A stretch of 64,000 bases of DNA. Source: Cyanobacteria bacterium FACHB-63 (GTDB lineage: Bacteria > Cyanobacteriota > Cyanobacteriia > Leptolyngbyales > Leptolyngbyaceae). This document shows positions 45,903-55,325 of this stretch, in pieces (position 1 is the first letter of the stretch; each line of letters begins with the position of its first letter). The stretch lies in assembly GCA_014695255.1 (NCBI GenBank), contig JACJNX010000034.1, positions 62,001 to 126,000 of the forward strand, read 5' to 3'. The notes under the pieces are model-generated. The model ran no database searches and was not told the origin of the DNA. It worked only from the letters and a program-made list of their open reading frames with translations. The position numbers were made by a program, and so were the translations under genes.

Positions 45903-47633
45903 TCAGAGGCGTGAAAAATTAGTGATACAGGCTGTATCTAAAAGCGTGAATTGCGGTGTGTTGAAGACTGAGCAGCGTGTGAGTTGACTGAGGGCAGGCG
46001 TTTTTCCTTGCTGTAGATTGGTAAGCGCGATCGAATATGCAGGCTGAAAGCTTTGCAGCCAGGTTGCATCCGTTAGATATTTAGGTGTGAAAGAGGATTG
46101 CTCGATTAACCAAAACTTGATGTTGTAGCGGTCGATCGCTTGTTTTGCCAAAGTTAAATCTGAACTATATTGCGCCTGCAACACATCAATAATCCGCTGG
46201 CGAATTTGACGGTAATAACCTAGATGAAACGGAAGTGAATGTTCTCTGCTAAATAAAACAGAGCGTTGAGCAAAGGTTGAAATATTGTTCGCTTCGTCGG
46301 AAAGCGTTGCGATTAAGGCATCTTTGGGCTGAGTTTGCAGAAATTGGTAGAGCGGGGCAGTTCCGACCCGGAAGTTTGTGCTGGGAAAGCCTCGCGAGAA
46401 CTGAGGATAGAACACTAGCACAATGCCGATCGCGCTAATCAAACTGAATCTTACACCCAGCGCCATCCATCGCTGCCGGATCGCTAAACTTTCACAGGCT
46501 CGAAGGGCGGTATCAACTAGAACAGTGAGCGTAATTCCGGCTGCGATCACCAATACAATTCGGAAACTGTGCGCTGTGTATCTTGTGGGAAAAAATAGCC
46601 TGAGCAACAAGAGATGAGCCGCAACATATAGCCCTAATGAAACCCAAACGATTTGCGGTAAAACTGCGATTTTGCGATCGATTTGTTGTACCAGCGGAAA
46701 TCTTGAGGGATATCGCATCAAAATCGGCAGTAATAATCCAAGCCAGATGAACGGAGGCATCAGGGGCGGAATGATTCCGCTGTGTTCGCCAAATAGCCAA
46801 AAGACCCAGGGATTCGGATTGAAGAAGGGATGTCTTCCTCCTGGATATAGTTCTGGCAACGTTAGGGCTTGCGATCGCGTGATCACAGGCGCAAATTCTG
46901 CAGAAGAAATCGCATAAGGCACAAGTGCGATCGCGCTGAATCCGATGCAAATCCCAACGAATTTAAGTTGGTCAAGACGAAGTTTTCTAGATTCCCAATT
47001 CCATAGTCTCAGACATAGAAGCGCGATCGTAATCAGCACCAAAGGTGGATAAATTAATGCTTGTAAAACTAACGTGATTAGAATACCGAGTCTTTGATTA
47101 CGAATCAAATAATATAAAAACGCTAAGAATAACGGTGTGACAAATGCTCTAGGAGTCGCAGAATTCAAATCATCTCGAAACCATAGACTTTGATTCAAGA
47201 TTAGTGTAGCGATGAATCCGGTAATAGCAAATGGAAACAATCGTAAGCAGAGAGCAAAGCTATACAGGGTTGCGATTAATCCAAGCGCGATCGGAAGCAC
47301 TTTACTCAACCAAAGTGGCTGCACTCCAAACATCGCCATCACCTGATAAATGGCTGCATATCCGGGTGGAGTAATTGATTTGAAATACTGAGCGATTAGA
47401 TCATTGGGTAGCAGCGTTGGATCAATAAAGCGCTGCATCCAAAACACATATTCTCTTGCATCATCCTGCACCACAAAATCGGCTCGAAATGCTTTCTGTA
47501 GCGCAAGAATGCCGTAATAAAGGGCAAAAACGAGACTCAGACCGAGCCAGAGGGCAATCGCACGAAACTTCTTCGTAGGATTGTTCTCTGGCTCGATCGG
47601 AGTCATCAGAAATTGATGTGCCCTGGTGAGCAT
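45903..47633 (-). CDS. Polytopic membrane protein, GT-C glycosyltransferase-like (putative)
   Basis: 576 residues, about ten to twelve hydrophobic segments and a soluble C-terminal part of about 140 residues. The first lumenal loop has VVQDDAREYVFWMQRF; an acidic pair (DD) directly after the first helix is a hallmark position in GT-C type transferases using lipid-linked sugars. The C-terminal region (ALIATLSDEANNIS, KFWLIEQSSF) resembles that of uncharacterised cyanobacterial membrane proteins. The ATG lies 2 nt after the pmbA-like stop, so it is in the tldD-pmbA operon. Activity not proven. Confidence 0.72.
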   Translation of the reverse strand: MLTRAHQFLMTPIEPENNPTKKFRAIALWLGLSLVFALYYGILALQKAFRADFVVQDDAREYVFWMQRFIDPTLLPNDLIAQYFKSITPPGYAAIYQVMAMFGVQPLWLSKVLPIALGLIATLYSFALCLRLFPFAITGFIATLILNQSLWFRDDLNSATPRAFVTPLFLAFLYYLIRNQRLGILITLVLQALIYPPLVLITIALLCLRLWNWESRKLRLDQLKFVGICIGFSAIALVPYAISSAEFAPVITRSQALTLPELYPGGRHPFFNPNPWVFWLFGEHSGIIPPLMPPFIWLGLLLPILMRYPSRFPLVQQIDRKIAVLPQIVWVSLGLYVAAHLLLLRLFFPTRYTAHSFRIVLVIAAGITLTVLVDTALRACESLAIRQRWMALGVRFSLISAIGIVLVFYPQFSRGFPSTNFRVGTAPLYQFLQTQPKDALIATLSDEANNISTFAQRSVLFSREHSLPFHLGYYRQIRQRIIDVLQAQYSSDLTLAKQAIDRYNIKFWLIEQSSFTPKYLTDATWLQSFQPAYSIALTNLQQGKTPALSQLTRCSVFNTPQFTLLDTACITNFSRL

Positions 47634-47635
47634 GA

Positions 47636-48961
47636 TTAAAGCGTATAAGTGAAGTTCTCCACGAGCATACCAGGAACGTGAACTCCGCCTAAATTCCGAT
47701 GTCCGTAGGTTCCGACTTCAGGAACGAACTCCTGAAAATTGGTTAATGCGATCAGGTTCTCGCCCCAGAACTGATACAGACTATCATCGAATCTGAGATT
47801 CTCGATCGGCGCAACAATCTCGCCATTTTCCACCCAGAAGCAAGCGTACCGAGTCATTCCAGTAATTCGACCCGTGGGACGATCGCTCCAGTTGAGATAG
47901 TGCAAATTCGAGAGATAAAGCCCTGTACCGAGTTCTGCCAGAATTCGATCGTGGTCTAAGTCACCGGGGAGAATTTCGGGCGATCGTAGTCCTTCGCTCT
48001 CAGATGCGCCATTCGCTTCTAGTCCGTACTCCTTCGCGGTTCTGGAAGAAGTGAGCATATTAACCAGTTCACCAGATTCAATCAGCGAGAGTTCTAAGGG
48101 TGCAATTTCGCCAAGTTCATTAAATCGCGGCACTAAGCCTGATTTGAAGTTTTCTTTCAGCGTGAACCTGGGAGACAGCTTTTTCTCACCGCGCCGCATT
48201 GCACTAAAACAGCTTCCGCCTTGTTGATGAGATGCCTCACTAAGGCCACCCCACGACAGCATCGAGGCGAGTTCTGCGATCGCAGCAGGGGCAAGATACG
48301 TGCGATATTGTCCGCGTTGAATCGGTTTGGGCGGTTGCGCCATGCGGCTTAACTGCGATCGAGATTCTTCAATCCTCGCTTGATACGCCTCACCCTCCCA
48401 ATCTGATCCGGCAAGTGTTCCCTTTACGGCTTGTCCATCTGGGGTAAACAGCGAATAATCGAGCGAATACGAATCCGTCGCAAACCAGTGTGTTTGCCCG
48501 ACTGAATCAGCATAGGCACGAATCACCGATCCGGCTGCATAAATGCCCGTGAAATCAAGATCGGATACAACAGGCAGCAACGTTGAAACGACTGCTTCTG
48601 GATCAAGCAGTTGACCTGTGTGAACTTCACGACTGGTATGATTGCCCGTCGGAAGCACCAGATAAGGATTCTCTGGAAGCTGTGCGACTTCTTCACGCAG
48701 TGATGCGATCGCACGGATTGCTGTTTGTCGATCGTTGGCAAAATCGCCCGTAAACGGAAACTCTCGATAACTGCTGCGCTGATTGTGCATTAACACCAAT
48801 TGCAGGTTGCCATCGTTGACGCTTCCAGTTTGGCGAACTTTGGCATGATTAAATCGCGTGAACTGGCTTTGCTCACTATCTAGCGTCAGCGTGAATTGCT
48901 CATCGGGTTTTAACTGATTGCGGATATCCTCAACCAGTTGATTAAAGCTCTGTTCCAACAT
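47636..48961 (-). CDS. pmbA: TldE/PmbA-type metallopeptidase partner subunit
   Basis: 441 residues of the TldD/PmbA (U62) family. It lacks the HExxxH motif seen in its neighbour, as expected for the TldE (PmbA) subunit of the TldD-TldE heterodimer. Segments TGRITGMTRYACFWVENGEI and HRNLGGVHVPGMLVENF fit the family's C-terminal domain. In E. coli TldD/E cleaves peptides such as microcin B17 precursor and CcdA; the cyanobacterial substrate is unknown. The start follows the tldD stop by 2 nt. Confidence 0.9.
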   Translation of the reverse strand: MLEQSFNQLVEDIRNQLKPDEQFTLTLDSEQSQFTRFNHAKVRQTGSVNDGNLQLVLMHNQRSSYREFPFTGDFANDRQTAIRAIASLREEVAQLPENPYLVLPTGNHTSREVHTGQLLDPEAVVSTLLPVVSDLDFTGIYAAGSVIRAYADSVGQTHWFATDSYSLDYSLFTPDGQAVKGTLAGSDWEGEAYQARIEESRSQLSRMAQPPKPIQRGQYRTYLAPAAIAELASMLSWGGLSEASHQQGGSCFSAMRRGEKKLSPRFTLKENFKSGLVPRFNELGEIAPLELSLIESGELVNMLTSSRTAKEYGLEANGASESEGLRSPEILPGDLDHDRILAELGTGLYLSNLHYLNWSDRPTGRITGMTRYACFWVENGEIVAPIENLRFDDSLYQFWGENLIALTNFQEFVPEVGTYGHRNLGGVHVPGMLVENFTYTL

Positions 48962-48963
48962 TA

Positions 48964-50403
48964 TTATGCGCCCCCGCCAAAAACTTCGATATTTGCAAAC
49001 ACTGCGATCGGTGAACCATGTCCGACTGTAATCGCTTGATTCGGTTCGCCTTTACCGCACATTGGTGTGCCGTACATTTGCCAAGTGGAACGATCGCCCA
49101 CGGCAATTAATCCGCCCCAAAATTGCGGCGTAATGCTGCGATAGTTAGGATTGCGTAGAGTTGCGGTGAGTTTGCCGTTTTCGATGCGTTTAGCGTATTC
49201 GCAACTGAACTGGAATTTGTGGCGCTGATCGTCGATCGACCAAGAGCGATTCGATTCCATGTAAATGCCGCGATCGATCCCTGCAATGATTTCCTCAAAG
49301 CTTTGATCACCAGGTTCAAGATTGAGATTTGCCATGCGGTCGATCGGCGGACGATTCCAGGATGAAGCCCGCGCACAAGCCACTCCTTTTACACCAGTTC
49401 TAGCTTGACTTTCGAGGCTACCCACTCCGCGCTGTAAAACGCCTTCTTTGATCAAATGTTCACGGCTTGCAGGTGCGCCAGTGTCATCAAAACTGTAGCT
49501 AGCAAATTCTCCAGAAACCGTCGGATCAAAGGTAATGTTCATCAACGGAGAGCCATACACCAAGTTTCCGAAGTCTTGGAGTTTGACAAAGCTACCGCCT
49601 GCATAGTTACGCTCATCGCCCAAAATGCGATCGAGTTCCAATGGATGCCCGACACTTTCATGAATTTGCAGTAGCATTTGATCCGGTGCGAGAACCAGCG
49701 TCGTGGTTTCATTCGGACACTCTTCAGCTGTCAGCAGCTCGATCGCTTGTGTCCCAATCTGCTGCACTCGTGCCCACAGATCCGGAGTAATGAAGTATTC
49801 CAAGCCACCCTGATAACAGCTTGCTAGCCAACCATTGTTCGATCGACGCTGAACGATCGCGCCTTCTTGAGCGGTTGCCGAATAGTCAGTTCCGATGCGA
49901 AAGAAATGCTGATACACTTCTGAACCGTTTGTGCTGACAAACCAGGTTTCTGTCTCAGTCGTGAGTGCGGTGGCACTGGTTTGCACAATTTGATCAGAAA
50001 CCTTGAGTTCGCGGGTGATCTTAATCAGGATGTCATTGATTTCACCAGGGCTAAGCGCATCAAACGGCTTCACCAACGGAGAAACATACTGCCCGACCAC
50101 TTTCGGACGCGCCGAAATCGGGGTCGAGTAAATGTTCCATTCTGAAGCAGCGATCGCTTGACGATATGCCTTTTGTGCTGCGGCTTGAATTCCTGCAAGC
50201 GTGATCAAATTGGTTGCGGCATACCCGATCTGACCGTTCACCAACACTTCGACCATCACGCCCTGAGTCAGCGATGAGCCGTTCGTTTCGGGAATGCCAT
50301 CACGAACCGATCGCGTGGTGGATGCTTCCTTGGTTGCCCTAAGTCCCACCCAATCGGCGGGGACATCGATCGCATTGAGAAAATGAGAAAGTTCAGAAAT
50401 CAT
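48964..50403 (-). CDS. tldD: TldD metallopeptidase subunit
   Basis: 479 residues. The zinc motif HExxxH is present as LLQIHESVGHPLELDRILGD, with a further conserved block ASSWNRPPIDRMANLNLEPG and C-terminal GELTA-like KLTATLRNPNYRSITPQFWG. First gene of the operon tldD-pmbA-membrane protein. With its partner it should form the barrel-like heterodimeric protease that cuts unfolded peptides. Both subunits are widespread in cyanobacteria, where a peptide-maturation role is possible but not shown. Confidence 0.93.
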   Translation of the reverse strand: MISELSHFLNAIDVPADWVGLRATKEASTTRSVRDGIPETNGSSLTQGVMVEVLVNGQIGYAATNLITLAGIQAAAQKAYRQAIAASEWNIYSTPISARPKVVGQYVSPLVKPFDALSPGEINDILIKITRELKVSDQIVQTSATALTTETETWFVSTNGSEVYQHFFRIGTDYSATAQEGAIVQRRSNNGWLASCYQGGLEYFITPDLWARVQQIGTQAIELLTAEECPNETTTLVLAPDQMLLQIHESVGHPLELDRILGDERNYAGGSFVKLQDFGNLVYGSPLMNITFDPTVSGEFASYSFDDTGAPASREHLIKEGVLQRGVGSLESQARTGVKGVACARASSWNRPPIDRMANLNLEPGDQSFEEIIAGIDRGIYMESNRSWSIDDQRHKFQFSCEYAKRIENGKLTATLRNPNYRSITPQFWGGLIAVGDRSTWQMYGTPMCGKGEPNQAITVGHGSPIAVFANIEVFGGGA

Positions 50404-50494
50404 GGGGCTTGGGATTAAGTGAGAATAGTTGATCTCAATCTCCGATGAAAAACTTGCTATCAGAGATTAGTCATTATAGTGCGGTACTTCTAGT

Positions 50495-51916
50495 CTAGCG
50501 ATGCCAAATCGTTTCACCGCCCGGTTTATCGATTAGGGTGATGCCTTGGGCTTGAAGCTCGTTGCGAATGCGATCGGCTTCGGCATAGTTTTTCGCCTTT
50601 TTCGCGGCTTTGCGTTCTTCAACTAGAGCGCCGATCGCGGCATCGGATAATCCCACCACTGTTTCTTCGGGTTGCGCTTCGAGTCCCAAAACTTTCGCCA
50701 ACTCGATCAGCGTTTTCCACTGGGCAAGAAGAGTTTTAGGTTCCGCTTCGGTTTTACCTTCGTGTACGAGAATGTTGCCTTCGCGCTGTAATTCTTTAGC
50801 AATTGGGAATAGAGCCGCTAATGCACCGGACGTATTGAAATCATCATCCATTGCGGCTTGAAACTCTTGCGTGGTTGAGGAAGTTCGATCGAGTTCTCCA
50901 TCAGAAGTTGAATCGAGCTTAAATCCAAATAGCAATCCCTCTTTTAAGGTATTCCAGCCGTTTTCAGCAGCAGTTAGAGCCTCATCGGTAAAATCGATCG
51001 GCTTTCGATAGCCTGCTTGCAAGACAAACAAGCGAACCACCATCGGATCAACGCCTTTTTTGTCCAGCAAATCCCGAATTGTAGTGAAATTACCCAGCGA
51101 CTTCGACATTTTCTCGCCGCCGACATTCACCATGCCGTTATGCAACCAGTAATTAGCAAGCGATCGACCCGTAACCACTTCCGACTGAGCAATCTCATTT
51201 TCGTGGTGTGGAAAAATCAGATCCGCGCCGCCGACATGGATATCGATCGACTCTCCCAAAAATTCCCGCACCATTGCCGAGCATTCGATATGCCAACCCG
51301 GACGACCTTTACCCCAAGGAGAATCCCACGCAGGCTCACCAGGTTTCGCCCCCTTCCACAAAGCAAAATCGAACGGATAGCGTTTTTTCGGCTCTTCGTC
51401 ATCGACGCGCCCACTTGCACCCGCCTGCATCTCTTCTAGCTTGCGCCCCGAAAGCTTGCCGTACTCTTTATCTCGCTGAACGGCATAATAAACATCGCCC
51501 TCTGCCGCATACGCAAATTCTTTCTCTTCCAATTCGCGAATCAGGCGCTTAATGCCGTCGAGCGTTTCGGTAGCGCGGGGATAAGCATCAGCATCGAGAA
51601 TATTCAATCGCCGCATATCCTCGAAATACGTTTGAATATTGCGTTCTGCCACGGCTTCCATCGAGGAACCTTCTTCCCGCGCTCGTCTGAGAATCTTGTC
51701 ATCAATATCGGTAAAATTCTGCACGTAGCGCACTTGATAGCCGCGCCAGATCAAATACCGCCGCACCGTATCCCAGACAATGTACGATCGCGCATGACCC
51801 AAATGGCAATCGTCATACACCGTAACTCCGCAGCAATACATCTTTACCTGATCGGGATCGATCGGCTCAAACGGCTCCTTCCGGCGAGTTAGGGTGTTAT
51901 AGACGACTAAAGCCAT
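50495..51916 (-). CDS. cysS: Cysteinyl-tRNA synthetase
   Basis: Charges tRNA-Cys. 473 residues from ATG 51916; a GTG at 51931 could add five residues, but the conserved sequence [15 protein letters not shown] begins at 51916. Class I motifs: [20 protein letters not shown] (zinc Cys and HIGH-like HLGH) and KMSKSLGNF. Further zinc ligands are in WHIECSAM and PHHENE. The C-terminal anticodon-binding helices end in [20 protein letters not shown]. No regulatory T-box, as expected outside Firmicutes. Confidence 0.97.
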   Translation of the reverse strand: MALVVYNTLTRRKEPFEPIDPDQVKMYCCGVTVYDDCHLGHARSYIVWDTVRRYLIWRGYQVRYVQNFTDIDDKILRRAREEGSSMEAVAERNIQTYFEDMRRLNILDADAYPRATETLDGIKRLIRELEEKEFAYAAEGDVYYAVQRDKEYGKLSGRKLEEMQAGASGRVDDEEPKKRYPFDFALWKGAKPGEPAWDSPWGKGRPGWHIECSAMVREFLGESIDIHVGGADLIFPHHENEIAQSEVVTGRSLANYWLHNGMVNVGGEKMSKSLGNFTTIRDLLDKKGVDPMVVRLFVLQAGYRKPIDFTDEALTAAENGWNTLKEGLLFGFKLDSTSDGELDRTSSTTQEFQAAMDDDFNTSGALAALFPIAKELQREGNILVHEGKTEAEPKTLLAQWKTLIELAKVLGLEAQPEETVVGLSDAAIGALVEERKAAKKAKNYAEADRIRNELQAQGITLIDKPGGETIWHR

Positions 51917-52007
51917 GAAATTCTTAAACACAATAAAGACTGATAGCCCATCTTAATCGATTCTGATCGGCAATAATGGGGGAAAAGATATTTGATGCGA
52001 TCGTGCT

Positions 52008-53246
52008 ATGCAATCAGTCAGCACTCAGTCTGAGTCCACAATGGATATGCCCAAAACTGGGCTTCCGGTTACGATTATCACAGGGTTCTTGGGTAGCGGT
52101 AAAACCACGCTGCTGAACCACATTCTGACGAATCAACAGGGCTTGAAAACTGCCGTGTTGGTGAACGAGTTCGGTGAAATTGGTATCGATAACGAACTGA
52201 TTATCCAGACCGATGAAGATAAGAATATGGTGGAACTCAGCAACGGCTGTATCTGTTGCACCATCAATAACGACCTGGTAGATGCGGTCTACAAGGTCTT
52301 AGAACGCCAAGATCAGATCGATTATCTCGTCGTCGAAACGACTGGACTTGCCGATCCGCTCCCGGTGGCGCTCACCTTTCTGGGAACGGAACTGCGGGAT
52401 CTGACTCGGTTGGATTCGATTATTACGGTGGTCGATTCGGAAAACTTCAGTCTGGATCTGTTCAACAGTGAAGCCGCTTACAGCCAAATTGCTTATGGCG
52501 ATATTATTTTGCTGAACAAAACAGATCTCGTAGACGAAGCCAATGTAGATGCGCTTGAAGTTCGGATTCGGGATATCAAAGACGGTGCAAGAATTCTTCG
52601 CACGGTGAAAGGACAAGTTCCGTTAGCGGCTTTGCTGAGTGTGGGATTGTTTGAATCAGACAAATATTTTGATTCAGGATCTGAATCGGATGATCACGAT
52701 CGCGACGCTCATGATCAGTCCCACAATCACGCTGATCAGTTCCACAACCACGCTGATCAGTTCCACAACCACGCTGATCAGTTCCACAACCACGCTGATC
52801 AGTCCCACAACCACGCTGATCAAGCTCACAACCACGCTGATCATCACGATCATTCTGACTGCGATCATGATCATGGTCATTGCGCGCACGATCACGATCA
52901 TCATCATCACCACTCGAATCACTTAGAGAATGATGGCTTCACTTCCGTTTCATTCGAGAGTGATAAGCCGTTCAGTATTCGGAAGTTCCAGCATTTTCTC
53001 GACAATCAGCTTCCAACGAATGTGTTCCGCGCCAAGGGCATTCTCTGGTTTGATGAAAGTCCGAAGCGGCACATTTTCCACTTGAGCGGCAAACGCTTCT
53101 CGCTCGATGACGATGAATGGAAGAGCACTCCAAAGAATCAACTCGTGCTAATCGGACAGAATCTAGATCATGAGGAATTACGATCGCAAGTCGAAGCCTG
53201 TCTCTGTCCGTCCTCCCAAAACAAAGGCAAAGGTTTCGGACGATGA
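52008..53246 (+). CDS. CobW/COG0523 GTPase with His-rich repeat linker (putative zinc chaperone)
   Basis: G3E-family metallochaperone of 412 residues. Walker A GFLGSGKT (26-33), the metal-binding GCICC (80-84), VETTGLADP, and the NKTDLVD base-recognition motif are all present. Between GTPase and C-terminal CobW domain lies an about 80-residue His/Asp linker built from six HNHADQx heptads and then HDHDHHHHH-type runs, a probable zinc sink. Members of this kind (ZNG1/ZigA-like) deliver zinc during shortage. Start uncertain: ATG at 52008, 52041 or 52047. A zinc-responsive (Zur) site was not identified. A 28-bp palindrome follows the stop. Confidence 0.9.
   Translation: MQSVSTQSESTMDMPKTGLPVTIITGFLGSGKTTLLNHILTNQQGLKTAVLVNEFGEIGIDNELIIQTDEDKNMVELSNGCICCTINNDLVDAVYKVLERQDQIDYLVVETTGLADPLPVALTFLGTELRDLTRLDSIITVVDSENFSLDLFNSEAAYSQIAYGDIILLNKTDLVDEANVDALEVRIRDIKDGARILRTVKGQVPLAALLSVGLFESDKYFDSGSESDDHDRDAHDQSHNHADQFHNHADQFHNHADQFHNHADQSHNHADQAHNHADHHDHSDCDHDHGHCAHDHDHHHHHSNHLENDGFTSVSFESDKPFSIRKFQHFLDNQLPTNVFRAKGILWFDESPKRHIFHLSGKRFSLDDDEWKSTPKNQLVLIGQNLDHEELRSQVEACLCPSSQNKGKGFGR
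52719..52844 (+). repeat. 21-bp coding tandem repeat, six units
   Basis: Six consecutive units like TTCCACAACCACGCTGATCAG encode HNHADQ(F/S/A). Units 2-4 are identical at DNA level, showing recent expansion. In-frame, so copy number can vary without breaking the protein. Confidence 0.92.
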
Positions 53247-53253
53247 AAGTGTC

Positions 53254-53281
53254 GTAAAGACGCGATTAATCGCGTCTTTAC
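53254..53281. repeat. 28-bp perfect palindrome, copy 3
   Basis: Half-site GTAAAGACGCGATT followed by its exact reverse complement. It starts 7 nt after the CobW gene stop and differs from copy 2 by a compensated pair of bases, which keeps the stem. Confidence 0.8.
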
Positions 53282-53342
53282 CCGGACGATAAGGGCAGTC
53301 TAAGGCATACCGGATAAAATCCTTCTCCCGCCTTAACTGCTA

Positions 53343-53627
53343 ATGTTTTCTAAACAAATTCTCGTTTGCCAGTACCAAAGCTGTCTTGCTCAAGGATCAG
53401 CCGAGGTGCTGGCAGCTTTTTTAGACTGTTCGATTTCTGAGGTGTCGATCGTTCCCAGTGAATGCCAAGGACAATGCAATCTCGGTGCAACCGTGAGAGT
53501 TTTACCCGATGAAGTCTGGTATTGTCGAGTGAAACCCAGCGATGTCAGTGCGATCGCGGAATCTCATCTGCAAAACGGTCAACCTGTCGATCACTTACTT
53601 CATCCCCGCTTTCATCGGTCTTACTAA
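53343..53627 (+). CDS. Thioredoxin-like [2Fe-2S] ferredoxin domain protein
   Basis: 94 residues. Cys9 and Cys14 (VCQYQSC) plus Cys41 and Cys45 (ECQGQC) form the four-cysteine pattern of thioredoxin-fold 2Fe-2S ferredoxins (NuoE-like/COG3411). The remainder has [18 protein letters not shown], the usual continuation. The electron partner is unknown. The dtd gene starts 4 nt after the stop, so they form a two-gene transcript. Confidence 0.9.
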   Translation: MFSKQILVCQYQSCLAQGSAEVLAAFLDCSISEVSIVPSECQGQCNLGATVRVLPDEVWYCRVKPSDVSAIAESHLQNGQPVDHLLHPRFHRSY

Positions 53628-53631
53628 GTTT

Positions 53632-54066
53632 ATGCGTGTTGTTCTCCAGCGAGTTCTATCTTCTCAAGTGGTTGTGGATGGAGAAGTGATTGGGAAAATC
53701 GATAGTGGTCTAAATCTCCTAGTCGGAATTGCCGCAACGGATACCGAAGCCGAACTCGATTGGATGGCGCGGAAATGTTTAGAGTTGCGAGTGTTTTCCG
53801 AGGAAGGCAGATTTGATCAATCCGTTCAAGACATCAACGGCGAAATTTTAGTGGTTAGTCAATTCACGCTGTACGGGGATTGCCGCAAAGGACGGCGACC
53901 TTCGTTTGATCAAGCAGCAGCACCCGATCGAGCCGAACAACTCTACAATCAATTTGTTGAGAAACTGCGATCGAGCGGCTTGAAAGTTGAAACCGGGAAA
54001 TTCGGGGCGATGATGCAGGTGTCGATCGAGAACGATGGACCTGTAACACTGCTCTTAGAGCGGTAA
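53632..54066 (+). CDS. dtd: D-aminoacyl-tRNA deacylase
   Basis: Removes D-amino acids from mischarged tRNA. 144 residues, standard length. Motif SQFTLYGD (76-83) and the Gly-cis-Pro-type loop NDGPVTL (GPVT at 136-139) that enforces chirality are both intact. ATG 53632 is chosen since [17 protein letters not shown] is the canonical N-terminus; a longer frame from 53542 overlaps the ferredoxin gene. Co-directional with the ferredoxin gene and convergent with dxr, 39 bp apart. Confidence 0.97.
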   Translation: MRVVLQRVLSSQVVVDGEVIGKIDSGLNLLVGIAATDTEAELDWMARKCLELRVFSEEGRFDQSVQDINGEILVVSQFTLYGDCRKGRRPSFDQAAAPDRAEQLYNQFVEKLRSSGLKVETGKFGAMMQVSIENDGPVTLLLER

Positions 54067-54105
54067 TCATTTGCGCGATCGCCCAACACGACGATCGCAC
54101 CTTTC

Positions 54106-55278
54106 CTACACCTCAACCAACTGACTCGCAGACACTACCGTTTGTCGCGCCCATTCATCCGCCGCCAGAATTTCTTCAAGGGTTGGCGTTGAACGATTTT
54201 GAGTTGTGTAACGATCGCACGTTTCCTCAATCAATCGCGGAATATCCAAGAACCGAATTTTTTCTTCTAAAAATAGCGCCACCGCTTGTTCATTCGCCGC
54301 ATTCAATACCGCAGGCATACAGCCTCCTGCTCGACCCGCCGCATACGCCAACGCCATGCAAGGATATTTCGCATGATCCGGCTCTCGGAAGGTTAGCGTG
54401 CCTAACTTCACCAGATCCAGCCGTTCCCAACTCGTTGGAATGCGATCGGGGTAGGACAACGAATACAGCAACGGCAATCGCATATCCGCCCATCCCAACT
54501 GTGCCAGCACTGAGGTATCTTGCAGTTCAATCAGCGAGTGAATAATGCTCTGAGGATGAATCACAATTTCAATATCGTCATAATCAACCCCAAATAAATA
54601 ATGCGCTTCGATCACTTCTAAGCCTTTGTTCATCAGCGTGGCGGAATCGATCGTAATCTTCCGCCCCATCGACCAGTTGGGATGTTTCAACGCATCTGCA
54701 ACCGTTACCGATGCCAGCTTTTCAACAGGTAGATCGCGGAACGAACCACCCGAAGCCGTTAAAATAATTTTCTTCAATCCGCCTTCTGGAACACCCTGCA
54801 AACACTGGAAGATTGCAGAATGTTCCGAATCCGCAGGGAGCATTTTTACGCCATGTTTTTGAATCAGGGGTAGCACCACAGGCGCACCCGCAATAATTGT
54901 TTCTTTGTTTGCTAAAGCAATATTCTTTCCTGCCTCGATCGCTGCCAATGTCGGGAGCAATCCGGCGCAGCCCACAATTCCACTCACAACCGACTCTGCA
55001 TCGCCGTAGCGTGCAACTTCGACGACTCCTGCTTCACCGGAGAGAATGATCGGCTGCGGGTCGAGATCGGCGATCGCGTCCTTTAATTCTGCTAACTTAC
55101 TCTCGTCACAAATAGCGACGATTTCAGGGCGAAACGTGCGAATCTGCTGCGCGAATAATGCCACATTGCGTCCGGCTGCCATCCCGACAATGCGAAACTG
55201 ATCCGGATGCTCGGACACAATATCCAGCGTTTGTGTCCCGATCGATCCAGTTGAACCAAGAAGGGTGATTGCTTTCAC
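54106..55278 (-). CDS. dxr: 1-deoxy-D-xylulose 5-phosphate reductoisomerase
   Basis: Second step of the MEP isoprenoid pathway, DXP to MEP with NADPH. 390 residues. NADPH-binding [16 protein letters not shown] at the N-terminus; metal and substrate residues in [58 protein letters not shown] (in part) and [18 protein letters not shown]. Monocistronic. Cyanobacteria depend on this pathway for phytol, carotenoids and quinone tails. Confidence 0.98.
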   Translation of the reverse strand: MKAITLLGSTGSIGTQTLDIVSEHPDQFRIVGMAAGRNVALFAQQIRTFRPEIVAICDESKLAELKDAIADLDPQPIILSGEAGVVEVARYGDAESVVSGIVGCAGLLPTLAAIEAGKNIALANKETIIAGAPVVLPLIQKHGVKMLPADSEHSAIFQCLQGVPEGGLKKIILTASGGSFRDLPVEKLASVTVADALKHPNWSMGRKITIDSATLMNKGLEVIEAHYLFGVDYDDIEIVIHPQSIIHSLIELQDTSVLAQLGWADMRLPLLYSLSYPDRIPTSWERLDLVKLGTLTFREPDHAKYPCMALAYAAGRAGGCMPAVLNAANEQAVALFLEEKIRFLDIPRLIEETCDRYTTQNRSTPTLEEILAADEWARQTVVSASQLVEV

Positions 55279-55325
55279 GGGTTATTTGTTTGACACTTCA
55301 CCCCATATCTTACGGGGAAGGGGGA

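Noticed and set aside
52639-52926. Plus- and minus-strand frames over the His-rich repeat of the CobW gene
   Set aside because: Shadow frames of a 21-bp tandem repeat; translations are Thr/Ile/Ser- or Val/Ile-rich runs without a start signal.
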